From Caryophanales bacterium UBA5026 (lineage in GTDB: Bacteria > Bacillota_I > Bacilli_A > RF39 > UBA660): a stretch of 20,326 nucleotides of DNA. Under the pieces are notes generated by a model, which searched no databases, had not been told where the DNA came from, and saw only the letters and a program-made list of their open reading frames with translations. Below, piece by piece: positions 7,395 through 15,972 of this stretch. Made by a program: the position numbers and the translations under genes. The stretch spans positions 1 through 20,326 of the forward strand of contig DICM01000014.1 in assembly GCA_002416285.1 (NCBI GenBank). Direction: 5' to 3'. Positions within the stretch are counted from its first letter, which is position 1, and every line of letters begins with the position of its first letter.

Positions 7395-7951
7395 AGTTAA
7401 TAGTAGGATTAGGAAATCCAGGAAAAGAATATGAAAGTACACGCCATAATATTGGATTTATGGTATTAGATAAATTAGCGGATTCCTTTCGTTTTTCCTT
7501 TCAAAAAGAAAAATTTCAAGGGATTTATGGAGAAACTAGTATTAATAATGAAAAAATAATTTTTTTAAAGCCCTTAAAATATATGAACTTAAGCGGAGAA
7601 GTGGTTCGTGATTTTATACACTTTTTTAAAATTCCTGCAGAAGATATTTTGATTATTCATGATGATCTTGATCTATCGGTTGGAAAAATTAAATTACGTC
7701 AGAAAGGAAGTTCTGGAGGTCACAATGGTTTAAAAGATATTGAAAAAAATATCGGAACGAAAGAATATAAAAGAATTAAAATCGGTATATCTAATAATAA
7801 GCAATTAGATACAAAGGATTATGTATTAGGAAAATTTACAACAGAAGAAAAAGAACTACTAAACCCAATTCTCGATGAAATGCCTAGTTTAATTGAAAGT
7901 TTTCTTTCTATCACATTTGAACAATTAATGACAAGGTACAATAAGAAGTAG
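7391..7951 (+). CDS. pth: peptidyl-tRNA hydrolase
   Basis: Releases tRNA from peptidyl-tRNAs that drop off ribosomes. 186 aa, the normal size. N-terminus MKLIVGLGNPGKEYESTRHNIG contains N9 and catalytic H19 (equivalents of E. coli N10 and H20); HDDLDLSVGKI holds D91 (E. coli D93); SGGHNGLKDI is the substrate-binding loop. Overlaps rsmI by four bases. In B. subtilis this gene is spoVC, in the order spoVC-fin-mfd-spoVT. Here fin is missing and mfd follows directly. Confidence 0.97.
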   Translation: MKLIVGLGNPGKEYESTRHNIGFMVLDKLADSFRFSFQKEKFQGIYGETSINNEKIIFLKPLKYMNLSGEVVRDFIHFFKIPAEDILIIHDDLDLSVGKIKLRQKGSSGGHNGLKDIEKNIGTKEYKRIKIGISNNKQLDTKDYVLGKFTTEEKELLNPILDEMPSLIESFLSITFEQLMTRYNKK

Positions 7952-7987
7952 ATATCATCTATCTTTTTTGTGTTTAAGGAGGTCTCT

Positions 7988-10900
7988 ATGTCAGTTTTTA
8001 AAAAGTTGTTTTCCTTAGAAAACGCCGAAAATATATTAGGCCTAGTTGATTCAGCAAAGGCTCTTTATATTTATCAAAAATTTTTAAAGGAAAAGAAATC
8101 ATCTCTAATAGTTACTAGCTCATTATACGAAGCAAATGAGCTTTTTCTGATGTTACAGGATTATACTACAAATGTTTTTTTATTCCCAATGGATGACTTT
8201 TTAACAAGTGAAGCTTTGGCAACTTCTCCGGAACTTCGTTATACTAGATTAGAGACCCTGCAGAATCTAATGAAACATAATCCAGTAATTGTTGTGACGA
8301 ATCTGATGGGATATCTTCGCTATTTACCTGCTCCATCTATTTATCAACAATATCAAATTGTACTTGAAAAAAACAAAGATTATAATATCAAAGAACTGAT
8401 TTCTAAATTTCTAACAATGGGTTATGTAAGAGAAACAATTGTAACAAAAACGGGAGAACTGGCAATTCGTGGATTTGTTTTAGATATCTTTCCAATTGGT
8501 GAAAGTAATCCTATTCGATTAGAATTTTGGGGTGACACTTTAGATTCTATTCGTACTTTTGATCCAGAGACTCAATTATCAAAGGAGAACTTAGAGATAG
8601 TAGAAATTACTCCAATTGGTGAATTTTTGGTGGAAAGTGAACAAAATCTTATTTATCGATTGATGCCTAATTATATAGAAGTAGGAAATATTACTTCTTA
8701 TATGAAGAATCCAATTATTTTTAAAATTGATTCCACACAGCTACAAACTTCATATGAAACTTTACAAAATGAGATTTTAGAATATAACTTTGGACTTAGT
8801 ATTGATGGTAATACAAAGTATATGCATGATCTATCAAGCTTAAAAGAAGAACAAGTTATTTACTTAGAAAATTTTGATGATGCGATGAAAAAGCAAAATA
8901 GCATCCGCTATCAAACCTTTGAAAGTGATATTTTTCCTCTTGAATTAAAAGAAATAGAAAAGAAATTGCAGTCTTATTTAAAAGATCATAAAACGGTTGT
9001 GATATTTTTCTCTGATCGCTATCAAATGAATCGTTTATTAGATATTAGCACACTTGAATCTTATGTTGTAACTGATGAAAATGAAATTTTAGACAATAAA
9101 ATTAATTTAATTATCAAGCATTTGGTCAAAGGATTCCGATATGACTCTTATGTTATACTAACTGAGCGAGAATTGTTTTCTAAAAAAGAAACTAGGATTC
9201 AATATAAGAGTAAATTTAAATATGGAACAAAAATAAAAGATATTACAAAATTAAAAATAGGAGACTATGTTGTTCATAATATACATGGTATCGGTCGTTA
9301 TTTAGGATTAAAAACGTTAGAAAAGAACCATTTGAAGAAAGATTATTTAATGATTGAATATAAGGATTCTGATAAACTTTATATTCCTGTTGAAAAGATT
9401 GAGCTAATCAGTAAATATTCGTCAAATGAAGGAGCAGTTCCAAAAATAAATAAATTAGGAAGCACAGAATGGGAAAAAACAAAAGCTCGTGTCCGTAAAA
9501 AAATTGAAGATATTGCTGGAGAATTATTAAAATTGTATGCAGAAAGAGAAGCAAGTCTTGGTTTTTCTTTTATAAAGGATGATCCGACACAATTCGAATT
9601 CGAGAAGGCATTTCCTTATGAGGATACTATTGATCAGCACAAAGTAACAGAGGAAATAAAGCGAGATATGGAGAAATCTCAACCTATGGATCGGCTTTTA
9701 TGTGGGGATGTTGGTTATGGCAAGACGGAAGTGGCTTTTCGTGCGATTATGAAAGCAGCATTATCATCTAAACAATCTGCATTCTTATGTCCCACTACGA
9801 TTTTATCAAAGCAACATTATCAAAATGCCTTAGATCGTTTTGAAGGATTTGGTGTTAATATAGCTTTACTGAATCGTTTTACTACTCCAAAACAATTGAA
9901 AGAAATAAAGGATGAGTTAAAAAAAGGTACTTTAGATTTATTAATTGGTACACATCGAATTTTAAGTTCAGATATTGTATTTAAAGATTTAGGATTACTT
10001 GTGGTTGATGAAGAACAACGGTTTGGTGTGAAACATAAAGAAAAGATTAAATCTATGAAAACGAATGTTGACGTTTTAACTTTATCAGCAACCCCAATTC
10101 CACGTACTTTACAAATGTCGATGACAGGAGTAAGAAGTCTTTCTTTAATTGAAACACCTCCAACGAATCGTTATCCGGTCCAAACTTATGTTTTAGCAGA
10201 AAATAAAAACATCATAAAAGATGCGATCTATAAGGAATTATCACGTGGTGGACAAATCTTTATCCTCTATAATCATGTTGATGAAATGGAACAAAAAAAA
10301 TTGGAGTTAGAACGTTTTTTACCAAATGTTCGTATTATATCAGCACATGGTCAAATGCCAAAACGTGAACTAGAGGATGTCATGCTTAAATTTACCGCAC
10401 ACGAATATGATATTTTACTTTGCACAACAATTATTGAAACTGGTATTGATATTCCATCTGTTAATACACTAATTATCATGGATGCGGATCGATTTGGATT
10501 ATCACAGCTTTATCAAATTCGAGGTCGAGTTGGAAGGAGTAATAAGATCGCATATTGTTATTTAATGTATCAACCTGGAAAAGTATTATCGGAAATTGCC
10601 ATGAAACGTTTAAATGTCATTAAAGAATTTACGGAGTTAGGAAGTGGCTTTTCTATTGCTATGCGTGATCTAGCGATTCGTGGTGCTGGTGATATTCTAG
10701 GAAGTGAACAAGCGGGATTTGTCGATTCGATTGGAATAGAACTTTATTTAAACATGTTAAATGAAGAAGTAAATAAATTAAAAGGAATTCCAGTAATTGA
10801 ACCAGAAATAACGGAAAAACCATTATTAGAAGTGGAAACATCAATAGCTGATCAATATGTAGATGATACTGATTTGAAAATAGAAATTCATAAAAAAATC

Positions 10901-11269
10901 AATCACATAAATTCTTATGAGTCTCTTGAAGTCACAAAAAGAGAATTAGAAGATCGTTTTGGAAATATAGGAAATTCATTGGAAATCTATATGTATGAGG
11001 AATGGTTTGAAAAGATGGCAAATGATCTTGGTATCAAGGATGTTAGACAGACAAATAATTTTATTGAAATTAAACTGCCTATTACTTTAACAGAAAAAAT
11101 TCATGGTGATTCTCTATTTTTAGAAGTAATGAAGATTCATAGGAAATTCCGATTTGCAATGAAAATGAAACAGGTTGTTATTACTTTAGATTTAATTAAT
11201 TTGGAGAAACATTTCATTTATTATTTGATTCCATTATTACAAATAATTAAAAAAAATGTCAGTGATTAA
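7988..11269 (+). CDS. mfd: transcription-repair coupling factor Mfd
   Basis: DNA translocase that removes stalled RNA polymerase and recruits UvrA. I choose the ATG at 7988, giving 1093 aa, because AAGGAGG at 7976-7982 sits five bases before it. The longer GTG start at 7970 would place this RBS inside the gene. Domains: UvrB-like N-terminal module (about 1-330), CarD-type RNA-polymerase-interacting domain (about 420-480, IGDYVVHNIHGIGRYLG), helicase core with Walker A GDVGYGKT (573-580), DEEQ box (674-677) and SATPIPRTLQ, then the C-terminal D7 domain. Somewhat shorter than the B. subtilis protein (about 1177 aa). It converges with ppaC; the two share a bidirectional terminator. Confidence 0.97.
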   Translation: MSVFKKLFSLENAENILGLVDSAKALYIYQKFLKEKKSSLIVTSSLYEANELFLMLQDYTTNVFLFPMDDFLTSEALATSPELRYTRLETLQNLMKHNPVIVVTNLMGYLRYLPAPSIYQQYQIVLEKNKDYNIKELISKFLTMGYVRETIVTKTGELAIRGFVLDIFPIGESNPIRLEFWGDTLDSIRTFDPETQLSKENLEIVEITPIGEFLVESEQNLIYRLMPNYIEVGNITSYMKNPIIFKIDSTQLQTSYETLQNEILEYNFGLSIDGNTKYMHDLSSLKEEQVIYLENFDDAMKKQNSIRYQTFESDIFPLELKEIEKKLQSYLKDHKTVVIFFSDRYQMNRLLDISTLESYVVTDENEILDNKINLIIKHLVKGFRYDSYVILTERELFSKKETRIQYKSKFKYGTKIKDITKLKIGDYVVHNIHGIGRYLGLKTLEKNHLKKDYLMIEYKDSDKLYIPVEKIELISKYSSNEGAVPKINKLGSTEWEKTKARVRKKIEDIAGELLKLYAEREASLGFSFIKDDPTQFEFEKAFPYEDTIDQHKVTEEIKRDMEKSQPMDRLLCGDVGYGKTEVAFRAIMKAALSSKQSAFLCPTTILSKQHYQNALDRFEGFGVNIALLNRFTTPKQLKEIKDELKKGTLDLLIGTHRILSSDIVFKDLGLLVVDEEQRFGVKHKEKIKSMKTNVDVLTLSATPIPRTLQMSMTGVRSLSLIETPPTNRYPVQTYVLAENKNIIKDAIYKELSRGGQIFILYNHVDEMEQKKLELERFLPNVRIISAHGQMPKRELEDVMLKFTAHEYDILLCTTIIETGIDIPSVNTLIIMDADRFGLSQLYQIRGRVGRSNKIAYCYLMYQPGKVLSEIAMKRLNVIKEFTELGSGFSIAMRDLAIRGAGDILGSEQAGFVDSIGIELYLNMLNEEVNKLKGIPVIEPEITEKPLLEVETSIADQYVDDTDLKIEIHKKINHINSYESLEVTKRELEDRFGNIGNSLEIYMYEEWFEKMANDLGIKDVRQTNNFIEIKLPITLTEKIHGDSLFLEVMKIHRKFRFAMKMKQVVITLDLINLEKHFIYYLIPLLQIIKKNVSD

Positions 11270-11280
11270 ACTGGCATTTT
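11253..11280. terminator. bidirectional terminator between mfd and ppaC
   Basis: AAAATGTCAG (11253-11262), 8-nt loop, CTGGCATTTT (11271-11280): a 10-bp stem with one G-T wobble and A/T flanks on each side, serving both convergent genes. It contains the mfd stop codon in its loop and overlaps the ppaC stop codon by two bases. Confidence 0.75.
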
Positions 11281-12901
11281 ATTTATGCTCTAAAGCATTC
11301 ATAATGTTTGGAATCATTTGCTTTTTCCTTGATATAACATCTTGAAGGTAATATCCTTCTTCAATTTGTTCAATACCGAAAGCATTATCTAAGATTTCAG
11401 CTGCTTTTTCATTATAGAACATATAAGAACCATTTTTAAGAATATCGGTAACAAATAGTGCGACAATTTGATATTCTTGTTGTTCGGCAACCCGGTTAAT
11501 TAAGTTAGCGTATTCTTCTTTTTCGCTTATAAAACTATCAATATTGAATGTTGTAACTTGACCAACTCCAACTTTATAATCATCGATTGTAAAGTTTTTA
11601 AAATCCATAAATAATATTTCTTCTTTTGTTTTCCCATCTAAAGAAGCTCCAGCCTGAAGCATGTCCATTCCGTATTTTTCATAATCTATTCCAGCAATTT
11701 CAGCTAATTCTTGAACAGCAATTTTGTCTAATTCAGTGGTTGTTGGTGAACGAAATAATAAAGTATCTGAAATAATACCAGAAAGCATTAAACCTGCAAT
11801 TTTACTAGGAATTTCAATTTTATTTTCCAAATAAAGTTGATAGATAATGGTATTGGAACTACCTACTGGCATATTGCGAAAATTGATTGGTGAAGTGGTT
11901 CCAATTGTTCCGATTTTATGGTGATCCACAATTTCTACAATTTCTGCCTCTTCTAATCCATCAGCACTTTGAATCGCTTCGTTGTGATCTACAAGAATTA
12001 CTTTTTTACGACGACGATTATTCGCATCTCCTGCTCTTAGAATTCCAAGACATTTATTATCTGGGGTAAGAACTGGATAATTGCTATATTTATTCTTGTT
12101 TACTAAGTCGATAAAGTCATGTAAATCCTGTTGTTCCTCTACACAAATAACCTTATCTGAAATCAAAATTGTTTCAAGATAATTTGCTAAACCAATTAAT
12201 CTCGATACTGTAAAGGTATTACTCTCTGTACGAATGATATTAATTTGATTTTCTCTTGCAACCGCTAAATGCTTTTCCTTTATTTCAGCATTTCCAGTTA
12301 AAATAATCAATTTAATACGATTTTGTATAACGTATTCTATGATACTATGTCGATCGCCCATAATTAAAATTGTGAAAGGATCTACTTTTATCTGTTCAAT
12401 AAAGGTTGTACTACGGTATGACGCAATTAATAAATCTCCTTCAATTTCCGTATCGAATTTTAAAACTTCTTCACCCTCTAATGTATCAAGAATGTTTTCA
12501 TAAGATGTTTTTAGATGACAAATATCCGGACTAAATTGTTTTTTCGCAATATCTTTCATTGATACAATACCAAGAAAATGATTCTTCGCATCAACAACAG
12601 GAAGTGTTCCAGTAATATTTTCATTCATCTTTTTAAATCCTGCTAAAATAGAATCCTCTTTCCTTGCAGAATAGTTTTTTAAATAATCGATATCTTTCAC
12701 TTGTACACGGACATCGTTTAAGTAGGCTGGACGAGGGACTTTAAAATAATCTAATACAAATTTTGTTTCTGTATTCGGTTCTCCAAGTGCACGTGGTTCT
12801 GCATTTATTCCCATTGATTTTTTTAAATGGGAAAGTGCAATGGAAGCGGTTACGCTATCTGTATCTGGTTTTTTATGTCCAAAAACAAAAATTTTTTCCA
12901 T
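11279..12901 (-). CDS. ppaC: manganese-dependent inorganic pyrophosphatase with CBS and DRTGG domains
   Basis: Family II pyrophosphatase, hydrolyses pyrophosphate made by biosynthesis. Start chosen at 12901 (540 aa): AAAGGAG on the minus strand (12910-12916) lies eight bases before it, whereas the upstream ATG at 12919 would put this RBS inside the gene. DHH domain with metal ligands H9, D13, D15, D305 (VDHNE) and DHH 326-328; C-terminal DHHA2 domain with SRKKQ (524-528). A regulatory insert of about 230 residues holds CBS1 (about 72-122), a DRTGG-like module (about 123-247) and CBS2 (about 248-296). This arrangement is known from the Clostridium perfringens type, regulated by adenine nucleotides and diadenosine polyphosphates. 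It is the only minus-strand gene here and separates mfd from spoVT. Confidence 0.93.
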   Translation of the reverse strand: MEKIFVFGHKKPDTDSVTASIALSHLKKSMGINAEPRALGEPNTETKFVLDYFKVPRPAYLNDVRVQVKDIDYLKNYSARKEDSILAGFKKMNENITGTLPVVDAKNHFLGIVSMKDIAKKQFSPDICHLKTSYENILDTLEGEEVLKFDTEIEGDLLIASYRSTTFIEQIKVDPFTILIMGDRHSIIEYVIQNRIKLIILTGNAEIKEKHLAVARENQINIIRTESNTFTVSRLIGLANYLETILISDKVICVEEQQDLHDFIDLVNKNKYSNYPVLTPDNKCLGILRAGDANNRRRKKVILVDHNEAIQSADGLEEAEIVEIVDHHKIGTIGTTSPINFRNMPVGSSNTIIYQLYLENKIEIPSKIAGLMLSGIISDTLLFRSPTTTELDKIAVQELAEIAGIDYEKYGMDMLQAGASLDGKTKEEILFMDFKNFTIDDYKVGVGQVTTFNIDSFISEKEEYANLINRVAEQQEYQIVALFVTDILKNGSYMFYNEKAAEILDNAFGIEQIEEGYYLQDVISRKKQMIPNIMNALEHK

Positions 12902-12931
12902 GAAAAAAACTCCTTTCATATCACGTTTAGT

Positions 12932-12960
12932 ATTATAACATAATTTGCCATTTTGGTGAA
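12932..12960 (-). promoter_or_regulatory. ppaC promoter
   Basis: Read on the minus strand: TTCACC (12960-12955), 17-bp spacer, extended -10 TGTTATAAT (12940-12932). The -35 overlaps by three bases the putative spoVT -35 on the other strand. Confidence 0.65.
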
Positions 12961-12987
12961 TATTTTCATAAAGTGTAGGCCAAAATA
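12958..12987 (+). promoter_or_regulatory. possible sigma-G-type (forespore) promoter for spoVT
   Basis: GAATA (12958-12962), 18-bp spacer, CAAAATA (12981-12987). The B. subtilis sigma-G pattern is about GHATR, 17-18 bp, CATnHTA; only the third -10 base differs. No better sigma-A promoter is seen for spoVT. Pattern matches of this length can occur by chance in AT-rich DNA. Confidence 0.4.
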
Positions 12988-13009
12988 GGATTAGAGAGTG
13001 AGGTAATAT

Positions 13010-13543
13010 ATGAAAGCAACAGGTGTCGTACGACGTATTGATGAATTGGGACGAGTAGTAATCCCAAAAGAAATTCGAAAAAATTTAAGAATTCGCGAAG
13101 GCGAAAATATTGAAATTTATATTGATTCTAATGATAATATTGTTCTCAAAAAATTTTCTTTTATGAAAAAACTTGGTGATTTTGCTCAAAACTTTACAGA
13201 TTCTATCTATTCCTTCTTAAAATACAATATTATGATTACGGATGCGGATCAATTTTTGGCGGTGTCTGGGCCTTTAAAGAAGGATTTAAATGGAAAAAGG
13301 CTCAGTGAACAACTGATGACTTGTATCGAAAGAAGAGAACATATACTTGAAAAACATGAGAAAGAAATTGAATTAACCCCTGGATTAGTAAAACAAGGAA
13401 CATACGTAATTTATTCCATTCTAGTTGATGGAGATGTAATAGGTCTTGTAATATTATTTTCTGAAGATGAAAGAATAAGTGAAATAGAAGAGAAAATTGT
13501 ACAGATAGCTGCCCAATTTTTGGCAAAATATCTTGAAGACTAA
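13010..13543 (+). CDS. spoVT: stage V sporulation protein T (AbrB-type regulator with GAF domain)
   Basis: Late-sporulation transcription regulator that tunes forespore (sigma-G) genes and spore germination properties. 177 aa, essentially the same length as B. subtilis SpoVT (178). N-terminal AbrB swapped-hairpin DNA-binding domain (1-50) beginning MKATGVVRRIDELGRVVIPK; C-terminal GAF-like domain (about 55-175). The GAF part separates it from plain AbrB or Abh, which are about 95 aa. Divergent from ppaC; the T-box promoter overlaps its 3' end. Presence argues for a sporulation programme. Confidence 0.95.
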   Translation: MKATGVVRRIDELGRVVIPKEIRKNLRIREGENIEIYIDSNDNIVLKKFSFMKKLGDFAQNFTDSIYSFLKYNIMITDADQFLAVSGPLKKDLNGKRLSEQLMTCIERREHILEKHEKEIELTPGLVKQGTYVIYSILVDGDVIGLVILFSEDERISEIEEKIVQIAAQFLAKYLED

Positions 13544-13561
13544 GAAAAATTATGTTATACT
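13533..13561 (+). promoter_or_regulatory. promoter of the T-box/dut/metG transcript
   Basis: TTGAAG (13533-13538), 17-bp spacer, TATACT (13556-13561) with an upstream TG (13553-13554) making an extended -10. It lies across the end of spoVT. Transcription would start near 13568. Confidence 0.75.
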
Positions 13562-13566
13562 GAGAC

Positions 13567-13782
13567 AGAAAAACGGTGAAAGAGAGAAAAATAATATATT
13601 TTTTGAAGAGAGAGAAGATTTGGTGAAACTTCTTAAAAATAGTTATTTGAAATGGCTCTGGAGTTGACTTTGTAATTGAAAGCAAAGTACGTAAGGTGGA
13701 CGTTACCCTGTAAAGAGTATAGATATTCTATAAAATAAGGTGGTACCGCGTTAACACGTCCTTAATTAGGAGGTGTTTTTCT
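13567..13782 (+). promoter_or_regulatory. T-box riboswitch, methionine specifier
   Basis: tRNA-sensing leader. The antiterminator T-box AAGGTGGTACCGCG is at 13737-13750. Stem I shows the distal AGAGAG bulge and GGTG loop (around 13609-13626). On the 3' side of the specifier loop the sequence GAAATGGC places ATG at 13652-13654 as the codon read by the tRNA, that is tRNA(Met). The T-box residue that pairs with the tRNA discriminator base is U, fitting A in tRNA(Met). A terminator hairpin follows. Uncharged tRNA(Met) should stabilise the antiterminator and raise expression of the downstream genes, one of which is methionyl-tRNA synthetase. The specifier is assigned by eye, without a covariance-model alignment. 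Confidence 0.9.
13753..13780 (+). terminator. T-box regulated terminator
   Basis: AACACGTCCT (13753-13762), short TAATT loop, AGGAGGTGTT (13768-13777) with one G-G mismatch, then T residues to 13780. Mutually exclusive with the T-box antiterminator just upstream. Confidence 0.85.
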
Positions 13783-13799
13783 GTCTTTAGGAGGAAAAT

Positions 13800-14270
13800 A
13801 TGCGAAAATTTGAAAAAATTAGTTATAATCAATTTGTAAAGGATATTAATAGTGATGAATCTCTTTATAAGCAATATAATTTACCAAAGAGGAGTACAAA
13901 AAGTAGTGCTGGATATGATTTTGAGAGTGTCGTTGAATTAATAATTAATCCAGGTGAAATTAAGAAAGTACCCCTTGCAGTAAAAGTTCAAATGGAATGG
14001 GATGAATGTTTACTATTATTGGTTCGAAGTAGTCAGGGTTTTAAGTATAATGTTCGAATGTGTAATCAAGTTGGTGTTATTGATAGTGATTACTACAATA
14101 ATGAAATGAATGAAGGGCACATGTTTATAAAATTGCAAAACCATGGTTCAGAGCCATATGTAATTCATATTGGTGATAAAATTTGTCAAGGAATTTTTAC
14201 TAAATATCTACTTACTGATGATGATGATGCAAAAGAAACGAGAACCGGCGGATTTGGTTCTACTAATTAA
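13800..14270 (+). CDS. dut: dUTPase-family protein (deoxyuridine triphosphatase)
   Basis: Predicted to hydrolyse dUTP to dUMP and pyrophosphate, keeping uracil out of DNA. 156 aa with the five trimeric-dUTPase motifs: 1 AGYDF (37-41), 2 VRSSQGFKYN (75-84), 3 GVIDSDYYNN (92-101), 4 GDKICQGIF (125-133), 5 TRTGGFGSTN (147-156). Motif 2 departs from the usual RSGLA and motif 3 has YNN where YRGE is common, so it is a divergent branch. A dCTP deaminase is less likely because the glycine-rich C-terminal motif 5 is complete. RBS AGGAGG at 13789-13794. It lies between the Met T-box and metG, so it should share methionine-dependent control, an unusual pairing. Confidence 0.85.
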   Translation: MRKFEKISYNQFVKDINSDESLYKQYNLPKRSTKSSAGYDFESVVELIINPGEIKKVPLAVKVQMEWDECLLLLVRSSQGFKYNVRMCNQVGVIDSDYYNNEMNEGHMFIKLQNHGSEPYVIHIGDKICQGIFTKYLLTDDDDAKETRTGGFGSTN

Positions 14271-14284
14271 AGGAGGAATGTTGA

Positions 14285-15847
14285 ATGAATAAAACATTTT
14301 ATATATCAACTGCAATTACCTATACTTCTGGAAAACCCCATATTGGAAATACCTATGAAATCGTGTTAGCGGATGCGATAGCGCGATATAAAAGATTAAC
14401 TGGATATGATGTCTATTTTCAAACTGGAACCGATGAGCACGGTGAAAAAATACAATTAAAAGCAAAAGATAGAGGCATCAATCCACAAGAATTCGTCGAT
14501 GAGATTTCGTTAGAAGTTCGAAAGATTTGGGATTGTATGAATACTTCATATGATAAATTTATTCGTACTACTAATCCAAATCATAAGGAACAAGTAGCTA
14601 AAATCTTTGAACGATTATATAAACAAGGAGATATTTATCTGGGCAATTATGAGGGCTGGTATTGTACTCCCTGTGAATCATTTTTTACAGATTCTCAATT
14701 AGAGGACGGAAAATGCCCTGATTGTGGAAGAATCGTAGAGAAGAAATCTGAACCTGCTTATTTTTTTAAACTAAGTAACTATAGTGAACGATTAGAAAAA
14801 TATATAGAAGATCATCCAGATTTTATTCAACCCGAAAGTCGCAAAAATGAAATTGTCAATAATTTCATAAAGCCAGGTTTGCAAGATTTGTGTGTATCAA
14901 GAACGTCCTTTGACTGGGGAATTCCTGTTAATTTTGATCCGAAACATGTTATCTATGTTTGGATTGATGCTTTGAGCAATTATATTACATTCCTCGGTTA
15001 TCATGCAGATGGTGATTCGAGCGAAGAATTTAAAAAATATTGGCCAGCCGATGTTCATTTGATTGGCAAAGATATTTTAAGATTCCATACAATCTATTGG
15101 CCAATTATGCTTATGGCTTTAGATTTACCATTGCCAAAAAAGGTCTTTGGACATCCATGGATTTTATATGGTAATGACAAAATGAGTAAAAGTAAGGGAA
15201 ATATTGTTTATGTTGATGAACTGACCAAAGAGTTCGGAGTTGATTCAGTACGTTATTATATGCTTCATGAAATTCCTTTTGGACAGGATGGAACTTTTAC
15301 TTATGAATTATTAATTGATAGAATCAATTCAGATTTGGCCAATATTTTAGGAAATTTAGTCAACCGAACGATTTCAATGGTTCATAAATATTTTGACGGG
15401 ATTGTCTATGAACCAACCTGTTTAGAAGATCTTGATTCAGAACTTATTAATCTTGTTTTGAAGACTCCTGAAAAAGTAGAACAAAAGATGAGTGAATTAA
15501 GAGTTGCTGATGCGATTGATGAGATATTTGAAATTTTTAGACGGAGTAATAAATATATTGATGAGACAACTCCATGGATTTTAGCAAAAGATCCAAATCA
15601 GGAAGAACGTTTAAAAACTGTTTTATATCATTTACTGGAAGCAATACGAAGTGGCGCGGTTTTACTGCAGGCCTTCTTACCAGATACTGCAGATCAAATA
15701 TTACATCAATTAAATACGAATAATCGCTTTATTGAAAGTATTGATTTTAAGGGTATGGATTCAGGGATAAAATTGAATCAGCCAGTACCATTATTTGCCC
15801 GTATTGATAAAGAAGAAAAATTAAAAGAACTAGGAGTTTTAGATTAA
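14285..15847 (+). CDS. metG: methionyl-tRNA synthetase
   Basis: Charges tRNA(Met) for initiation and elongation. 520 aa. Class I signatures HIGN (19-22) and KMSKS (299-303); four-cysteine zinc knuckle C127/C130/C144/C147; anticodon-binding helical domain in the C-terminal part (WILAKDP). Ends before the EMAPII/Arc1p-like tRNA-binding domain present in the 664-aa B. subtilis MetS; none is fused here. AAAGGAGG precedes the gene; the ATG at 14278 is out of frame and stops after four codons, so 14285 is the start. Controlled by the upstream Met T-box. In B. subtilis metS is likewise followed by yabD (tatD). Confidence 0.97.
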   Translation: MNKTFYISTAITYTSGKPHIGNTYEIVLADAIARYKRLTGYDVYFQTGTDEHGEKIQLKAKDRGINPQEFVDEISLEVRKIWDCMNTSYDKFIRTTNPNHKEQVAKIFERLYKQGDIYLGNYEGWYCTPCESFFTDSQLEDGKCPDCGRIVEKKSEPAYFFKLSNYSERLEKYIEDHPDFIQPESRKNEIVNNFIKPGLQDLCVSRTSFDWGIPVNFDPKHVIYVWIDALSNYITFLGYHADGDSSEEFKKYWPADVHLIGKDILRFHTIYWPIMLMALDLPLPKKVFGHPWILYGNDKMSKSKGNIVYVDELTKEFGVDSVRYYMLHEIPFGQDGTFTYELLIDRINSDLANILGNLVNRTISMVHKYFDGIVYEPTCLEDLDSELINLVLKTPEKVEQKMSELRVADAIDEIFEIFRRSNKYIDETTPWILAKDPNQEERLKTVLYHLLEAIRSGAVLLQAFLPDTADQILHQLNTNNRFIESIDFKGMDSGIKLNQPVPLFARIDKEEKLKELGVLD

Positions 15848-15856
15848 CTCCTTTTT
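15832..15856 (+). terminator. terminator of metG
   Basis: AGGAGTT (15832-15838), 7-nt loop, AACTCCT (15846-15852), T-run to 15856. It includes the metG stop codon. Confidence 0.8.
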
Positions 15857-15947
15857 CGTGTAAAATGATGTAAAATGTCGATTGGAAATATTAAAAATCG
15901 ATTGAGTATGCTTAAAACGTATGTTATATTAAATGTGTTGTTTCTAG

Positions 15948-15953
15948 TATAAT
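15948..15953 (+). promoter_or_regulatory. -10 element before the small membrane ORF
   Basis: TATAAT preceded by TAG, with a weak -35 (TTATAT, 15924-15929, 18-bp spacer). Followed by an RBS and ATG within 20 bp. Confidence 0.45.
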
Positions 15954-15972
15954 ACAGTTAAGAGGAGCGCAT

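Noticed and set aside
7949..7969. Weak hairpin plus T-run after pth
   Set aside because: The stem is only five mostly A-T pairs with a 3-nt loop; too weak to call as a terminator, so mfd may be co-transcribed with pth.
7970..7987. Longer GTG start for mfd
   Set aside because: It would place the strong AAGGAGG inside the coding region; the ATG at 7988 has ideal spacing.
11887..12069. Reading frame on the opposite strand inside ppaC, and similar antisense frames inside dnaX, recR, ricT, mfd, spoVT and noc
   Set aside because: Each is contained in a conserved gene, has no family resemblance and no convincing start context.
15857..15947. Further RNA element between metG and the small ORF (direct repeats TCGATTG and GTAAAATG)
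   Set aside because: The repeats are short with no foldable structure I can support.
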